Assembly: GCF_002865645.1 (NCBI RefSeq)
Contig: NW_020194562.1
Coordinates: 868,001-932,000 of the forward strand
Reading direction: 5' to 3'
DNA: 64,000 nucleotides
From: Hyaloscypha bicolor E
Taxonomy: Eukaryota; Ascomycota; Leotiomycetes; Helotiales; Hyaloscyphaceae
This document shows positions 1 through 12,470 of the stretch, piece after piece. Both the position numbers and the translations under genes were made by a program. The notes beneath the pieces were generated by a model that did no database searches, was not told the origin of the DNA, and saw only the letters and a program-made list of their open reading frames with translations. Within the stretch, counting starts at the first letter, position 1. The number at the start of each line of letters is the position of its first letter.

Positions 1-786
1 GACGTGCAACTTTGTTAACAGGAGGAACTAACAATGGATCAGGCAAGAATGACGATCTTTGAGATAGGGGTCGCGTGAATTAAGCGAGTCTGCATAAGCT
101 ACGCTTAGCACCGCAAACACTTCTCAATCTTAGAATTGAAACAGCTTTTGATCAAGTTGATATTGTGGTATAGGATAGAAAAACAGACTTGCACATCCAA
201 TCTTCAAATGTCTTTGAAGGATAATTGTCTGTCATTTTGATATCCACGTTCTTGTTGAGGCCCGTGATGTACCCCTTTCTTTGCCGAGAGGTCACGGTCC
301 ACCGCCAAAATGACCTCTATCGAACCACTCGCAAACCCAATCTTCAGCCCGCCGATCGCCACTAGCGAGCCCCAGTTTCGGAATTTCAGGCTTTTCACCG
401 CTAAATTATAGGACCCGATCTTTTGTCCTTCAGCCCTGTAGCCTGAAGCCGGACTCTGTAGGGACAAATTAAACGGGCCTGGAATGCAAATTTCCAGAGC
501 CACAGGCTCGAGCTCCAGACCCCGCATTGCTAATTTAAAGAGCCTGCAGTAAAATTTCTCTGCGCCACAGGCTCGTATCCTAGGCTTGACTTCGCTAAAA
601 AAAATACAGAAAGGGATCCACTGCACTGCACTGCGCTCAGCCCCTTTAATCGCTTGACCGAGCATAAACAAAAGATGTAGTATCACAAGAAATTATCATT
701 TAGTCTTCCAAATACAATACATGATATCATGTCTTCATTATAATTACCGGTTCCCTCTCCCCGTTTCCGTGAACACCGTGAAAAAT
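1..786. other. Left-edge non-coding stretch
   Basis: No supportable gene is seen here. The only structure is a set of diverged direct repeats listed separately. The long minus-strand open frame across it begins at a GTG and has no recognisable protein character. Confidence 0.5.
380..575 (-). repeat. Diverged tandem repeat, about 66-bp unit, 2-3 copies
   Basis: Read on the minus strand, two adjacent units (about 575-510 and 510-445) both start CGAGCCTGTGGC and share the course GAAATTT, CAGGC and TTTAATT at the same spacing. A weaker third unit continues to about 380. Unit limits were drawn by eye. Confidence 0.45.
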
Positions 787-3700
787 CTAAACCTTCATCC
801 TCCAATTGCCCGCCAGCATCTGCAGCTTCCTCGCAATCCCCTCACTGACCCTCAGACTCTGTCCTCCCTCCCCAATAACCCCAATGCTAAAACCCAACAC
901 CTCCTCCGGCAACAACTTGAACTCCCTCTCTCCATGTCTCAAGACCGGGACGCCTTCTCCGCTCCCCAACCACGCCGACACCAACGCATCATCCTCCATC
1001 ACCATATTAATCGGGAACACCTCTCCTCTTCCCGAAGCATCAAACCCAGCTTGTGTATCCTGATCAAGACGGAAGAGACTCTCGACCCACAGGATCATCG
1101 TCGCTCGATACAAGGCCGTGGACCACCAATACGGCTGGCCTTCCTTCGGCATGCTCATCAGCAGTCTGATGATCTGCCCCGAGTGGAAGACCGCCTCTTC
1201 AGGCTGGTGGATGCAGCGCTTATACCGCGCATGCAGTTCCCGACTTGAGCCATCGAAGGCTTCTCGTCGTGCGAGACGTTCTGTCTCAGGGCAGGAGGTG
1301 ATGGCATTGAGGGAGATGAGGTGGTAGAGCACGAGGTTGGATTGGGTGATGAGGCAGTTTGGTTTGGCGTTGAGGGCGGATAGCTCGTACCATTTTTGCA
1401 GTAAGGATTGGATCTCCTCCAGGCGGAGGAGAGTGGATGTTTTTGTGAGGGTTCTTGAGCCGCGGCGAGAAGAGAAGAGGTCGGAGAAGCAGCTTGAGAC
1501 TTGACGGAGGTGGAAGAGGAGAGACTGGATGGGATGGAGAAGGAGCCTTAGCTCTAGCGGAGAGAGTTGACCGAACCTCCGGGACTCGTTGAGTAAATCT
1601 TGGAAGAGATCGCAGAGGGAGGGCTGCATCGGCGGACTCGGGAGGGAGGTTGGGCTCATCCAGTTTGTACTCGTACCACTGCCCGTTTGAATAGCGGCGA
1701 GCCATTCTATTGGGTCCTTTGCAACCCAGAGGTAGTCGGAGCCCGGCATGGGGGTACCGAGCTCCGTGATTGATAGGATGGGTGCAGTATCATGAAACAA
1801 ACCTAATTCCTGATCGACCATCACCCAGTTATAGACCAGCCTGATTGGTGGTTAGCCTGCTTTTGTTTTGGCGAGCGATGAACGGAGTGGTGGAACGAAG
1901 ATATTATTGGGCCGTCGCTAGGACACATGACGAAGGGAGGCGAATAGGGGAACTAGATAAGGAGGGGGTTGCGTTGCTCACCTGCTCTTGCTTTCTTGTT
2001 GTTGCCATGCTCTCCATCTGAGTTCTGTGCTCGACGAGTCTCTCATCAAGCTCATCAATGGCGATGGCTCCAACATTCCACCATGCTTGAGCATCTGCAA
2101 CTCGTCAGTACATGACCGGACTCGAGGAGTTGATTGAAACTTACCGCCAGATACATCGCTCTCTGACCCATCGCAATATTCATGTGCCAGGCATCGCCAC
2201 TCCATGCCCCCACGATGATGAAGAGCAAAGCGCATCGCAAGATCGTGGGATCGGCCGATAGCTCGACATCTTTCTCGATCACATGAAAGAGGGAGATGCG
2301 ACAGGCCTCGATCAAGCCAGACGTGAGAACTCTGGCTTCAGCAATGGCCCCATGAGCGATCATCAGCAGCAAGAGAAGAGTGGACCGCTGGCTGTTAGGC
2401 AATAGGTGGTTGGGATCAAGGGTACCTTCTTGGATCAACATATAATAAAGCCCAAGATTTCGAAGAGAACTCCGAAGGAAATATTCCAGAACATTGGATG
2501 GCGGCAAGACAAGAAAGTTGAAACCACCTTCAGCACTCGAGGTCTTGGTCGAGCTTTTCATCCTACCGCTGTGGGTTTCAAGCGCTCGGTGCAAGAAGCT
2601 TTGGGTAATAGCGAGTATCCTATCTCTCGTACTCCCATTCAGGGGCACAACTGCTATCTGGCCGTTGAAGTCGGCTGCAGCGGCAGCAATATTCTGAGCT
2701 AACCGCGTCCAGGTCTCGTGCTTCGAAAGCTCTTCAAGAGCCTCGAGATGCATAACTGCCGTGCGGGGACAAGAGCCGGAGAAGATTGGAGGGTTACATC
2801 GTGCAAGGGGCCATGCTGCTTCAGCCGCAATGGCGATCTCTCGCTCGGGGGTCATGACCTCTTGTATGCTGGCCACGGCGACATCCACCATGTCGAACTG
2901 CTGGTCGAAGTCTAAGCGCGAAGCCATGCTGGCGGTCCTGGTATGCGAGGGTGTAAGAGAAGGCACCGTCTCCAGACTGCCGTTCCTGGTATTGGAGCTT
3001 ATGGCCCCTGGGGTGGGCATGGAATAACCGAGAGATAGTGACTCTGAGGTTAATGAGCTTCCATTGAGCTCCATGGAAGGAGGTATCCCTGGAACATTTT
3101 GGAGCTCGTCTGTGTCAGGAAAGAGTGAATATTGGTTCCACATCATGAGATCTTGGTACTCTCCATCAAGAAGGTCATCGTCAAGGGTCATGATGGCGTC
3201 AAGCTCACGGCCAGATGAGTTGGGTGGTGTCCCAAAGGCATGACCAGCAGTGATAAGGTTAGGAAGGGTATATGTCTTCCGCTGGGGAAGGTCTGGACGT
3301 TGAGGTGGCTGCGGTAGTGGCGTATTAGGCTGTATTGTGGCACTTTCGGTGTGAGGTTCTTGAGGAACAATCTGAACGAGGCCATTCCCAGACAATGGAC
3401 TCAGAGCTGCCTTCGTGGAAGGGGACCGAATAGGGGGTCTTTGTGAACGTCTTCGACGAGCAAACCGAGCCTCGCATTGTAAATCTTTTTCTGCACAGCG
3501 CGAGCAGGGAACTCTTTTATCACACCGTGTCTTCGCGCTTGCACAATGGATGCAAGCAATGGCAGGTACGTCGCACGGCGAGGCCAACATTGAGTCTTTG
3601 GTTTCGTGGTACGCAGAGTGATGTCGTTGGGCGAGGTCTCTGGAGTTTTTCATTCTCAGTATCTGCACTTGAATTCTTGCTTGGGGGGTTGTATCAATAC

Positions 3701-3897
3701 CTTCTAGGAAAGGACAACTGACACAAGCCACAACGATATGGCATCACATTTGTATCTGAGTATCACTTGTCAGCAACAAGATCTGATATTTGATAGCAGG
3801 ATTAAGATCCGGGGAAGCGGAGCTTACGTCGAGGTATGTGTCTCTCCAGATGTTCTTTCCTCGTGAAGCTCTTTCCGCAGTACGTGCAGAAGAGCAT
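787..3897 (-). CDS. Zn2Cys6 transcription factor with two N-terminal C2H2 fingers
   Basis: A predicted nuclear transcription factor of 928 aa in five exons: 3897-3828, 3755-3701, 3639-2145, 2094-1982, 1840-787; all junctions are GT-AG and in phase. The first two short exons encode finger 1 (C4, C7, H20, H24) and finger 2 (C32, C35, H48, H53). A Zn2Cys6 cluster follows at C71, C74, C81, C87, C90, C97. The rest matches the fungal-specific regulatory domain, with the segments AMGQRAMYLAMLKH and LVYNWVMVDQEL joined across introns 3 and 4. This C2H2+C6 architecture is known in filamentous fungi, where such factors often control carbon or secondary metabolism; the target here is unknown. The ATG at 3897 is favoured because it sits directly before finger 1. 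A model starting in exon 3 would lose both fingers. Confidence 0.85.
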
Positions 3898-5007
3898 CTT
3901 CTTACTTGGCGCCGACCTCGATTACTCTCGCGAATCTCACGCAATCACATGTGCTCAAAGCTTCCGGTGTTGTGGATCCAAAGAATCCTGGTATCGATCG
4001 GAGACTTTCGTAACAAGGCAGGAAAGCGGGGAAATCAAAAGTTTATGAGTGAAAGATGGGATTCGTAAAGCATTCATTACTTTGCGAAGGGAAAAGGGGT
4101 AGAGCACGGGCTTGATATGCTGACGCCAAATCGTTCGATAACAGCACTGTGATCCAAGACTGTCAAAGACAAATCCACCTACGCAGTGCAAACACGAGGA
4201 GGCTCAATGGGGCCGAGAGACACGGGTTCCGTATAGATCTTCCTGCGTTCAGCTCCGATACCAAGCAGCTAGTCCTGCCTGTCAGCGATTGTTGGAAGCA
4301 ACCCGATGATCGGTGGTCAGCGATCTTCGCCAAATAACATTAAGGTATTATTGGGATGTCTCATTGGGAGCAAGGGGAGAGCGAGATGTTACGCTATCGA
4401 AGTTTAGAATACTATATGCAGGCTTCGGTGATGTTGATCATCACGACCTAGACTTGGGCCGCAGGACCCAATGGGAAAAGCGCCAAAGGCCGATCGCTGT
4501 GCAGGATGCACCGAACAGGCTTCAGGCCAGGAACTCTCCGGGCGGCTCGGTCGGCAGAGAGGCAAGGCAAAAGCACCCCACCATAACTATAATCCCGTGA
4601 AGATTGTGCCGTACACTGCCACCTGTGGAAGTTTATATCCGGGTGGGATGCAGTGTGGTGTTTATAGGACTGGTGGGAGGAACGAAGGGTAAAACATTGG
4701 GACGAGAAGGGGGATTCATGCCGCTGACGACGTGGCAGACCGCCTCCTCGCCCCAGCAGGAGCTTCTAGTCCCCACACTGAACCCATGCACGTAACAAAC
4801 TCTGTGTGATCGGGATTTTGGACGCCCCTTCATACAACTAGGCCGCGCTTTGTTACGGTCAAGCCTCGCGGTCTGCCCACCCCCCCAAACGCCATCCCAT
4901 GCCGCCAAAAGGCAAAATGACTGCTCCAAGAAAAGCCACAGCGGTCTGGTATCAATAATTTAACAAGCAGCCCTCCCCCACGATCGAAAGGCTCGATATT
5001 TGGGCCC
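3898..5007. other. Intergenic region between the transcription factor and SGT1
   Basis: About 1.1 kb holding the 5' side of the transcription factor gene and the 3' side of SGT1. Only short unconvincing open frames are present; no repeat or RNA gene was recognised. Confidence 0.5.
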
Positions 5008-6266
5008 TTAAATCTCCCACTTCTTAGCCTCCAGTCCCTCAGGCGGGACAGTTTCGACCTTCTTGCTGCCAACATCGCTCCAGGATGTGCTCAATGCTGT
5101 GCCGTTGCTCTCCTGATAGCTCTTCATCATAGCTCTCTTGGTATCCGGATCCGCATCCTTGTAGAGCTTCTTGAAGAAGCCATCAATTTCCTCGCCTTCA
5201 TCCTTGTCATCTCCTTCCACAACTTTGTCCCAGTTTGTTGGTCCCTTGCGGGAAGAGGTGGGGTAAGCGGGAGCCTTGAGGACCTCGGCGGGGATCTTGG
5301 GAGCGGGCTCGGGAACAATAGTACTTTCGATAAGAGCTGTTCCTTCCAGGGAAGACCACTTCAGCCCTGGCATTGACTTGGTGAGGACAATCTCGACCTT
5401 ATGTGGGGTGATTCGGAAGCTTGATTTCGATTTGTCGATCTTGGAGAAGAGAGGGCTGATGGTGTAGTCGTAGGTGGTATTGAATGCTGCAATAGGGAAA
5501 CTGACCTCGAGCTGTGCCGTGTTAGCAGTGCCTTCAGATGTCGTCGGAGCACATCGTCAGGATCAAAAGTCGAAAGTAAACTTACACTGCCTTCTTGGAT
5601 GTCTACTTCCGCATCATGAGGCACTCCCTTCGCAAAGATCTCAATCGTAACAGTCGTATTGGACTGGTACCACTCATTCCTGATCTTTTCCTTCGGCGTC
5701 TGAGAGGTAGCAGCCGGCGCTGCAGCCTTCTCTGGTTCAGCCTTGGCCACACCAACCTTCGCCTTCTCTCCCTTTGAAGACCGAACGTTCTCCTTCCCCT
5801 CCTCGCCAATCTTCTGCTGCACCTCCTCAACCTTATCTGGGACCTCCTTCACACTGACCTTGTTGCACTCCGCCTCCTCACCCCCAGCTTTCTCGTAATC
5901 CGCCTTGACCTTAGCCTGCCACATCGTAACACCCTTCTCCTTCTCATTAAATTTCTGACACCACAGCAAACACAACCTCGCATCGCCGTATCGTCCCATC
6001 CCATGCAACGCAACCGCTCTCCTGAAATGAGCCGTGGCGATCAGTTCCCTCTTGCCTCGCGCATGCGCAGCCAATACGGCATTATCCGCGTCTGCGAGAG
6101 CGAGAGCGTGTTGGCCTGTTCGTTGGTACGCGGTGCTGCGCTGGATGAGCCAGAGGGGCGAGGGCGTGGATTGGGAATTGAGGGCTTTAGTTAGGTGCGA
6201 GACTGAAGTGGGGTAATCGGAGGAAGCCAACGCGGCTTGGCCTTTGGTTGCGTCGGTGTTGGACAT
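5008..6266 (-). CDS. SGT1: SGT1-type Hsp90 co-chaperone (TPR, CS and SGS domains)
   Basis: A 394-aa protein in two exons, 6266-5586 and 5511-5008, with one in-phase GT-AG intron. SGT1 (Git7 in fission yeast) links Hsp90 to SCF ubiquitin ligases and kinetochore assembly in the cytosol and nucleus. Residues about 1-120 form TPR-like helices (AHFRRAVALHGMGRYGDARL). A Lys/Glu/Ala-rich linker follows. The CS domain starts near NEWYQSNTTVTIEIFAKGV and continues across the intron to SFRITPHKVEIVLTK. The C-terminal SGS domain contains NWDKVVEGDDKDEGEEIDGF, then TKRAMMKSYQESNGT and the typical ending around STSWSDVGSKKVE. Length and domain order fit the family. The start is the first ATG before the TPR region. 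Confidence 0.95.
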
Positions 6267-6868
6267 CGCTGCGGTTGCGATTTTATTTTTTTGTGGATGC
6301 TATGGAGTTTACCTTTGTGTGGTTGTGGGGGACTGTTGGGTTCTTGAAGAGGTTGTGATCAGGCAGACGATTTGGATTTTGCGAGGGCTCGAAAAGTTCA
6401 GCCTCGTGCCGCCTTTGAGAATGGTCGACTCACGTGCATTGCCCCATCTACCACGCGGTCGATTTTAATATACTTCGTACAAACGTCCTAATAAATGGGG
6501 TTTATTTAATAAGTGGGTCGAAGATAGAGTCCAACGGCTATTCATTAGTCCTCAAGGTGAATCAAGTTCGGCATATATATGGAGTGATGCATTTGACTTC
6601 ATTGTTCCCCTTTTCTTTACATCTACCCAGCCCAGGGATCGTCGCTTTTAGAACAAAAATGTAAGCTCAAAATTCCACGCCTGAAGTGAGTTCTTGGATT
6701 AAATTAGTCTTACTTCTATTATTCTTAATGCAAGATAGCCGACATGTCATCCTCTGGAGATCCATGTCAGGGGGTGCAATGCCGACTGGGAGATGTCTCC
6801 GTATCTCATTGCCTGGCTCTCACTGGGTAGCAATTCCCGCAGTATTATGCTTCATTGCCTCCGGTACT
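6267..6868. other. Intergenic region, SGT1 promoter side and ERG7 3' side
   Basis: About 600 bp without a gene. It should contain the SGT1 promoter and the ERG7 3' end. A CACGTG hexamer occurs near 6432, about 165 bp before the SGT1 start; its use is not shown. Confidence 0.5.
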
Positions 6869-9236
6869 TCACTGCAGCGGAGAATCGCCATACTTTCTGG
6901 CATACATCCCCAGCGCCTTGATCGGGAAGATGAACTTGTAGTTCGGGTACGAGATCATGCAACTCTTGTTGAAAACCCCTTCGATCGCTTCCTGCAACCA
7001 CTCTCCATTTGGCTGCTGTCTGCTCATAATGAGCTTCAACCCCTTCTCAATAGGCCCGCGGTGCGGATATCCAGCTTCGAGCAAGCCGATGATTGCCCAT
7101 GCTGTCATGACGACTTGGGAGCCTGTTGGATGTTCGACATAGGTCATCGTCTCACAAGACTAGACTTTCGTTAGCATCGAAAAGAGAATCGACGAAAGGA
7201 ACATACACGGTAGCTCTCGGACCATCCACCATCAGCCCTTTGCTTAGAGACTAGGAATTCACAACCCTTTCGTGAATGCTCACTGTTCTCGTAGTACTCA
7301 CCAATACTAGCAAGACTCTCCAGAGCGAACATTGCTGCATAGGTAAAGCAAATCCCCCAACTACCATACCAGCTTCCATCCGGGAATTGGGCGTTGCGAA
7401 TGTAGCCCACTGCCTTCGCTTTAAAAGTCTTGATGTCTGTCGCACGGTAGTCTGGATAGTGCTTCGAAAACAATGACAGAGCCGTCACAACAGCAGTGGT
7501 GCATTCCGGGTAGTCATACTCGACCATGATTCTTCCAAATACTTCGGCGGCATTGAGCAACTCAAGCCATTCGCCTTGGCGTGCTGGCTCGTACGAGGCA
7601 CAGCCCCCAGACCAAGCATGTTGATAAGTGAGTAAAGTGTCAATGGCATCATAAATTCGTTGGTCCTCAAGGAGAGTTGGATAGCCGGGTGTGCGCTGGA
7701 GTAAAAGGACAGCTTTGAGAGCTTCAGAAATGCAATCGCTCACAGCATACCCCTGGACCTTGTTACTGAAAGCCCAACCGCCTTTTCGTTGTTGTCTATA
7801 GCATATAGCTTGGTCATCGACATTTTCCCGCATCTGCTGGTCCTCTAGGAATTCCAAAGCACGGGTAAGCATTGGTCTCCATTTGGCATCCTCTGCAAGT
7901 CCGGCATCCATCACAGCCTGGATCGCGAAAGCCGTATCCCAGCATTGGACTCCATTGGTACCGTTCACCAACATTCCTTCCCCTTTGACCCATAGATAGT
8001 CCGCCATCCGGTCTCTGTGGCGCTGCACAGAGAACGCGTCTGGACCTTCACGAATGTAGCAGGCCACAAAATTCATAGGCATACTCACAGGAGCAATATC
8101 TGAATAGTCGGTGTTCTTGTCTTCCATCTGAATGAGATTCCAGGTCCAATCCTCTGCTTTCTTGATGACCCAATTAGTTCGAAAATATGGTATCCAGATA
8201 TTGACAAGGATCCAATTGATCACGTTCAGAAGCCAACACTTGGGATGGTAATTGTCGATCTTGTAGATGGTGTTCCGATTGCCAATCCAATCAATCAATT
8301 CGTATGGTTCGGCGAAGAGTTCTTGTCTGAGTTGTCGGATCAGGGGGGTTTCTTTAGTTGTCCAGCGTTGAGACCAGATGAACCCAGACCCGAGGAAGAC
8401 CATTCGTGTGTGAACCCACCACCTCCAAGGGGAAACCGGAAACCAGTCGGGAAGAAGCCAGAATTCTGGTGGGATAGGGTTGACAATTTCCCATTGGCAT
8501 ATACCAAGCACGCTGAGCCAGAATTTTGCCCAATGTGGCCCAGCTATCGCTCCGCCCATCTTGTGCAATGTTCCTCTCGCTTTGATCAATACCGGGTCCT
8601 CCTCGCTGACGCCGAGAATCCGCAGAGCAGTATAATTCATTGCAGTTCCGAAGACCGTACTTTCCCCTTCGATGTGTAGCCCCCAGCCACCGTCTACCGG
8701 ATGTGCTCGTGCGAAGAGATAATTCTTCATCTCTGTAGCAATATGATCTGGTATTGGAGTCTCTGTGACATACCAACTGATTATAACACCAGGAAGAAGG
8801 AACATTGGTCCGCCATATTCACAGCCCCAGTTTCCGGGAGGTAGTTGGAGGTGTTGGAAGAATTCGAGGGAATTCTTGACTGAATCGAGGGGTGTCTTAG
8901 GTGTAGGAAGATCGGGCAGACCCTATTGTGAATCAATATATATCAAATATCTTGCGGATTGGAACGTACAGTTGACATGTTCAAATGCCATTTATCTGCA
9001 ATTGATTGAGGCCAAGCCTTGACCGCTTCGTCGGTCTCGAGGTAATGCCATGTCTGCCTCCCTGCTTCGTCCAACAGTCGCCATCGCGTGTAGTCAGTAC
9101 GCGCCGACAGCTTCGGACCCTTAGTGGACTTTGTTTCGGCGCTCGTGAATTCAATTGGGCTGGCATCGGATGGTGTGTATGGTGGTGATGTTGATGGAAG
9201 ATCTACCGAACTGACGGCAACCTTGGAGCGGGCCAT
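6869..9236 (-). CDS. ERG7: Lanosterol synthase (2,3-oxidosqualene cyclase)
   Basis: Cyclises 2,3-oxidosqualene to lanosterol in ergosterol synthesis; a monotopic membrane enzyme of the ER and lipid droplets. The model has 757 aa in exons 9236-8970, 8922-7207 and 7159-6869, all in phase. Signatures include [17 protein letters not shown], several QW motifs ([25 protein letters not shown]), and the catalytic acid in VSDCISE (Asp near residue 485, family motif DCTAE). The C-terminal [13 protein letters not shown] and [15 protein letters not shown] resemble lanosterol synthases rather than protostadienol synthases, whose C-terminal signature differs. Length is normal for fungi. It lies head-to-head with SPO11, about 360 bp apart. 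Several fungi carry ERG7 paralogues, so a specialised copy cannot be excluded. Confidence 0.93.
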
Positions 9237-9595
9237 GGCGACTTGTGCCCGTTAACAGCGGCACCAACTGGGTGTCTCGAGCGCAGACGACCCTCAATGC
9301 TTACAGATCGAGCACTGAAAGCACCGCTTCATGCAGTTATACTTGCTGTGACGAAGAGGAGGCAAGAGGGGATGTGATCTGTTCGAAGATTCGAGGAACT
9401 TGAATTCGCGGTCAACAGGGACAACTTTGGTACCTTACAGTGTTGGCGCAGGTCCGCTCCGACGCTAAAAAATAGCTGCTTTTAGCATCACGACTTCCAA
9501 CCTGACACCTTTCTTTCTTCCCATCTCCATTTTCAAACATTCACAAACACTCAAGGGTGAACCCTCGAAACTGGAAGCTTCAGGGAGCTCGCTCA
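9237..9595. promoter_or_regulatory. Shared intergenic promoter of ERG7 (-) and SPO11 (+)
   Basis: The 359 bp between two divergent start codons must contain both promoters. A CT-rich stretch at about 9505-9530 precedes SPO11, as is common before fungal starts. No operator was identified. Confidence 0.5.
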
Positions 9596-11178
9596 ATGGA
9601 CTTTGATCTGCTGTCTGGGTTCATCAATGGCCATGACATTGGCGCAACACAATTGCTCTCCCACTTACAAGACAGTGGAAGGCTCACCCCTGAACAGATT
9701 GCCGAGAACCCCGGATTGGAGAGAGGAAATGTTGGTGCTGGGACCCCAGATCCTCACCAAAGGGGTGCAGTGATCACCAAGATTGAAGACATCTTCGAGT
9801 CCATTACAGACTGCATCCTCGATGATGGAAAGGAGCTCGTGATACCGCTAAAAAGCAGAGCCAAAAAGAAGAACGCTGCTAACAAAGACGACTCGACACA
9901 AGTCAACAGAAGTTCGAACAGCGAGACGAGAAACATCACCTTCCCTAGCAAGTCTCCACAAGAAGCATGGAAGTTCAGTGAGTGGAGGATGTCTAATATT
10001 TTACAGTGACTGACGAACATGCAGCTGCACTTCTTCGGATTCTGGAACTCTCCCACGAAGCTCTGGTCGCGGGAAATGTTACAACGAAAAGGTTGAGCTC
10101 CACTTCTTGAGTTGTTGCGTCTTACGGCCTCGCTTGTTAAGCTCGTTATCATCATTACACCTTCTCTCACTCATCCCGTGCTGACAGTGTGATAGAGATA
10201 TGTATTACCGAGATCCTGAGCTCTTCATGAGGCAAGCTGTGGTGGACAGATACGTTGATGATGTTGCTTACACGTTTGGAGTGGGCCGAGATGCGCTGAA
10301 CGTGGTATTTAAATACTCGATCTGATCAAGTGCTCCGGTTTGATGTTTTTGCCACAGGTAGCAGCTGCAAAAGGCTTGGTTGCTGGATCCTTTTCAGTCA
10401 AGAGAAAGGATAACTCTATGGTTGAATACTCCATCGAGCACGAAGTTGGTATTATCTGCCGGAAGGCATCGGTTACTGGCTGATTGAAGGTAGGGCATCT
10501 TGATACCAGGGGTCAAAGATATTGTTAACATTCAAGTCTCCGATGCTCGATGGATTCTGGTAATCGAGAAAGAGGTGCTATTAAAACGTTCTCCATCTTT
10601 ACCTATCTGACTCTTAGCAGGCAACATTTCGCACGCTGGCGACAAATCAATACTGGAGAGACTCACTTGGTGGAAAAGGGGTCTTGGTCACAGTACTTAT
10701 ATCTGTTCCTCCTGCGTGGAACTTGGATCTGACTTCCCTCCAGGCGAAAGGCTATCCTGACATTCAAACCCGCCAATTCCTCCACTTTTTCTCCCAACAG
10801 CACCCCACCATCCCCATATTTGCACTGGTAGATTTCGATCCCGACGGCATCGGTATTATGTCAACCTACAAGCACGGCTCCATGAGCCTCGCTCACGAGA
10901 CTAACCTTACTGTACCATGGGTTTGTTGGCTCGGTGTCCGCAGCTGCGATTTCCTGAACACCGAGAACGAGATCCAAGGTCTGTTGAATCTCACTGCTCG
11001 GGACCGGAAGATTGCTTTGAAAATGCTCGCGAAGAGTGTGGCCGAGGATAGGGATGATGAGTGGAAGAGAGAATTGCAAGTTATGTTGATAATGAATGTC
11101 AAAGCTGAGATTCAGATCTTGGGAAATGGCGACGCGCTTGCACAATGGCTAGACAAGAAGTTGCTTGAAGCTGTATGA
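9596..11178 (+). CDS. SPO11: Meiotic DNA double-strand-break protein Spo11 (topoisomerase VI A type)
   Basis: Makes the programmed DNA breaks that start meiotic recombination, acting in the nucleus as a topoisomerase VI A-like transesterase. Seven exons (9596-9977, 10025-10091, 10196-10304, 10358-10444, 10494-10574, 10621-10692, 10744-11178) join in phase to 410 aa. The catalytic tyrosine lies in DMYYRDPELF (Y154 by family position). The Toprim fold supplies E240 in LVIEKE and the DFDPDG motif (D296, D298, D300) that binds Mg2+. GKGVLVTAKGYPDIQTRQF is rebuilt across intron 6. The ATG at 9596 is the first in-frame one; the frame is open upstream only to a GTG. No break was found, so the strain's lineage probably keeps a sexual cycle. 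Confidence 0.95.
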
Positions 11179-11724
11179 TCAGAGACAGGAGTTTGGTTGA
11201 GTTACTACTGCTTATCAATAGTATATATACTTGCTCTACCGCTTCATATTTTCTCTATGACTCGTTTCATTCGGGGTTTCCTTGCCTTACGTCTATGATG
11301 ATGTCAGTTTGATATCACGCCCAGCCTCTGAAAACACATTGTACTCAACCCTCCCCATTGCACAAACACGCAAAATTCTTCCTATTCCTTCACTTCTTAA
11401 ACGCAAAGATAACACAACCATTATCTTCCGAATACCTCTACAAAGCATTAACTCTGTAACCCGCATCATCAAGCAGTTTCCTCCACTGAGCCTCGCGTCT
11501 CTCAACCCCCTTAAACATCGCCAACATTGTCAAGCTGACTCAGTAGCAGACAACACGCTCGGCGCACCAGATACCTTTTCATCTGAAATAGCCTTGTCAT
11601 CAATCAAGGGAACAGAGTCTGCACTTGTAGCCGGGAGCCGAGCCTTCAAGATTCGGATAGCGACTTCACCGTTGTAGGAATGCAGGATCTGGCACATATT
11701 ATACCTACGCGCGCCTTCGACACA
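11179..11724. other. Intergenic region downstream of SPO11
   Basis: About 550 bp. It contains an open frame that starts at a non-ATG codon and has no recognisable content; it was not accepted as a gene. Confidence 0.45.
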
Positions 11725-12470
11725 TCAGCTATTCCTCCCAGTCTCATTCTCTTGAGAGGGGAAAGTGGTATCAGTAAGTACCTTTGATCTGCCGTACAGT
11801 AAGGTAATCATTCCCCATCTTCTCAATCCTCTCCCCCACACTCGCATGCTCAACGACCTTCGGTAAGTCCTGCAAGGCCATCCGACCCTCCAAATCCAGA
11901 AACTTCTCGACAATCGCCATACACTCATGCCCCCCCCCCAAAAAAGGTCGGCAAGTAATGTCGTTTCTCTCGTCGAAGGACTAGGTCCTGAGAATACTTC
12001 CAAAATCAGGATCTGAGCAAACCAAAATGGCGTTTGAGAAGCAATATTCCCCACCACTCGATGAAACGCAGCTTTCTCAACCGGATGCGCTGCCATAATC
12101 TGGATGAAGTTAGTGTCAAGCAGCTTCGACGGGGATCTTGGAAATCCCGTGCTCTTGGCCAACATGTGCTAGGACGTTGGGGAGTGGCTGCAAAGGAAGT
12201 TTGTCAGGGGATGGAGGGGCAAGTACAGAGAACATTATGCGTTGCATTGTCTCGTGACGTCCATCCAAGGCGAGATGGATAGTTGTTTTGTGTTCTGCGA
12301 AGATGTTGGAGTTGGAAGTTAAGGCTGGAAGCTGGATTATGAGTAATGCAGGATCCGGGGACATGTCTAGCGAGCTCGCCTTGCAAAGGTTTTCTAAGTA
12401 ACTTAACGGGAGATATTCCTATTCTTTGTGCATGGCAATGGTGGATGGTTATATAATCAGAATTCATCTT
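11725..12470 (-). pseudogene. Broken unrecognised gene with two apparent frameshifts
   Basis: Three consecutive minus-strand frames read like one protein. The first (about 12470-12116) includes HKTTIHLALDGRHETMQRIM and NVLAHVGQEHGISKIPVEA; the first of these has an ankyrin-like look. An extra T near 12113 then shifts to DTNFIQIMAAHPVEKAAFHR and FWFAQILILEVFSG. At 11930-11939 a run of ten C (G on the coding strand) shifts again to HECMAIVEKFLDLEG and VGERIEKMGNDYLTVRQI. The last frame reaches a possible GT donor near 11780. I do not recognise the family. Alternatives are small introns that I could not place or a homopolymer assembly error at the ten-C run. Confidence 0.4.

Noticed and set aside
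204..686. 160-codon minus-strand open frame
   Set aside because: Starts at GTG, lies over diverged tandem repeats, and has no domain-like pattern.
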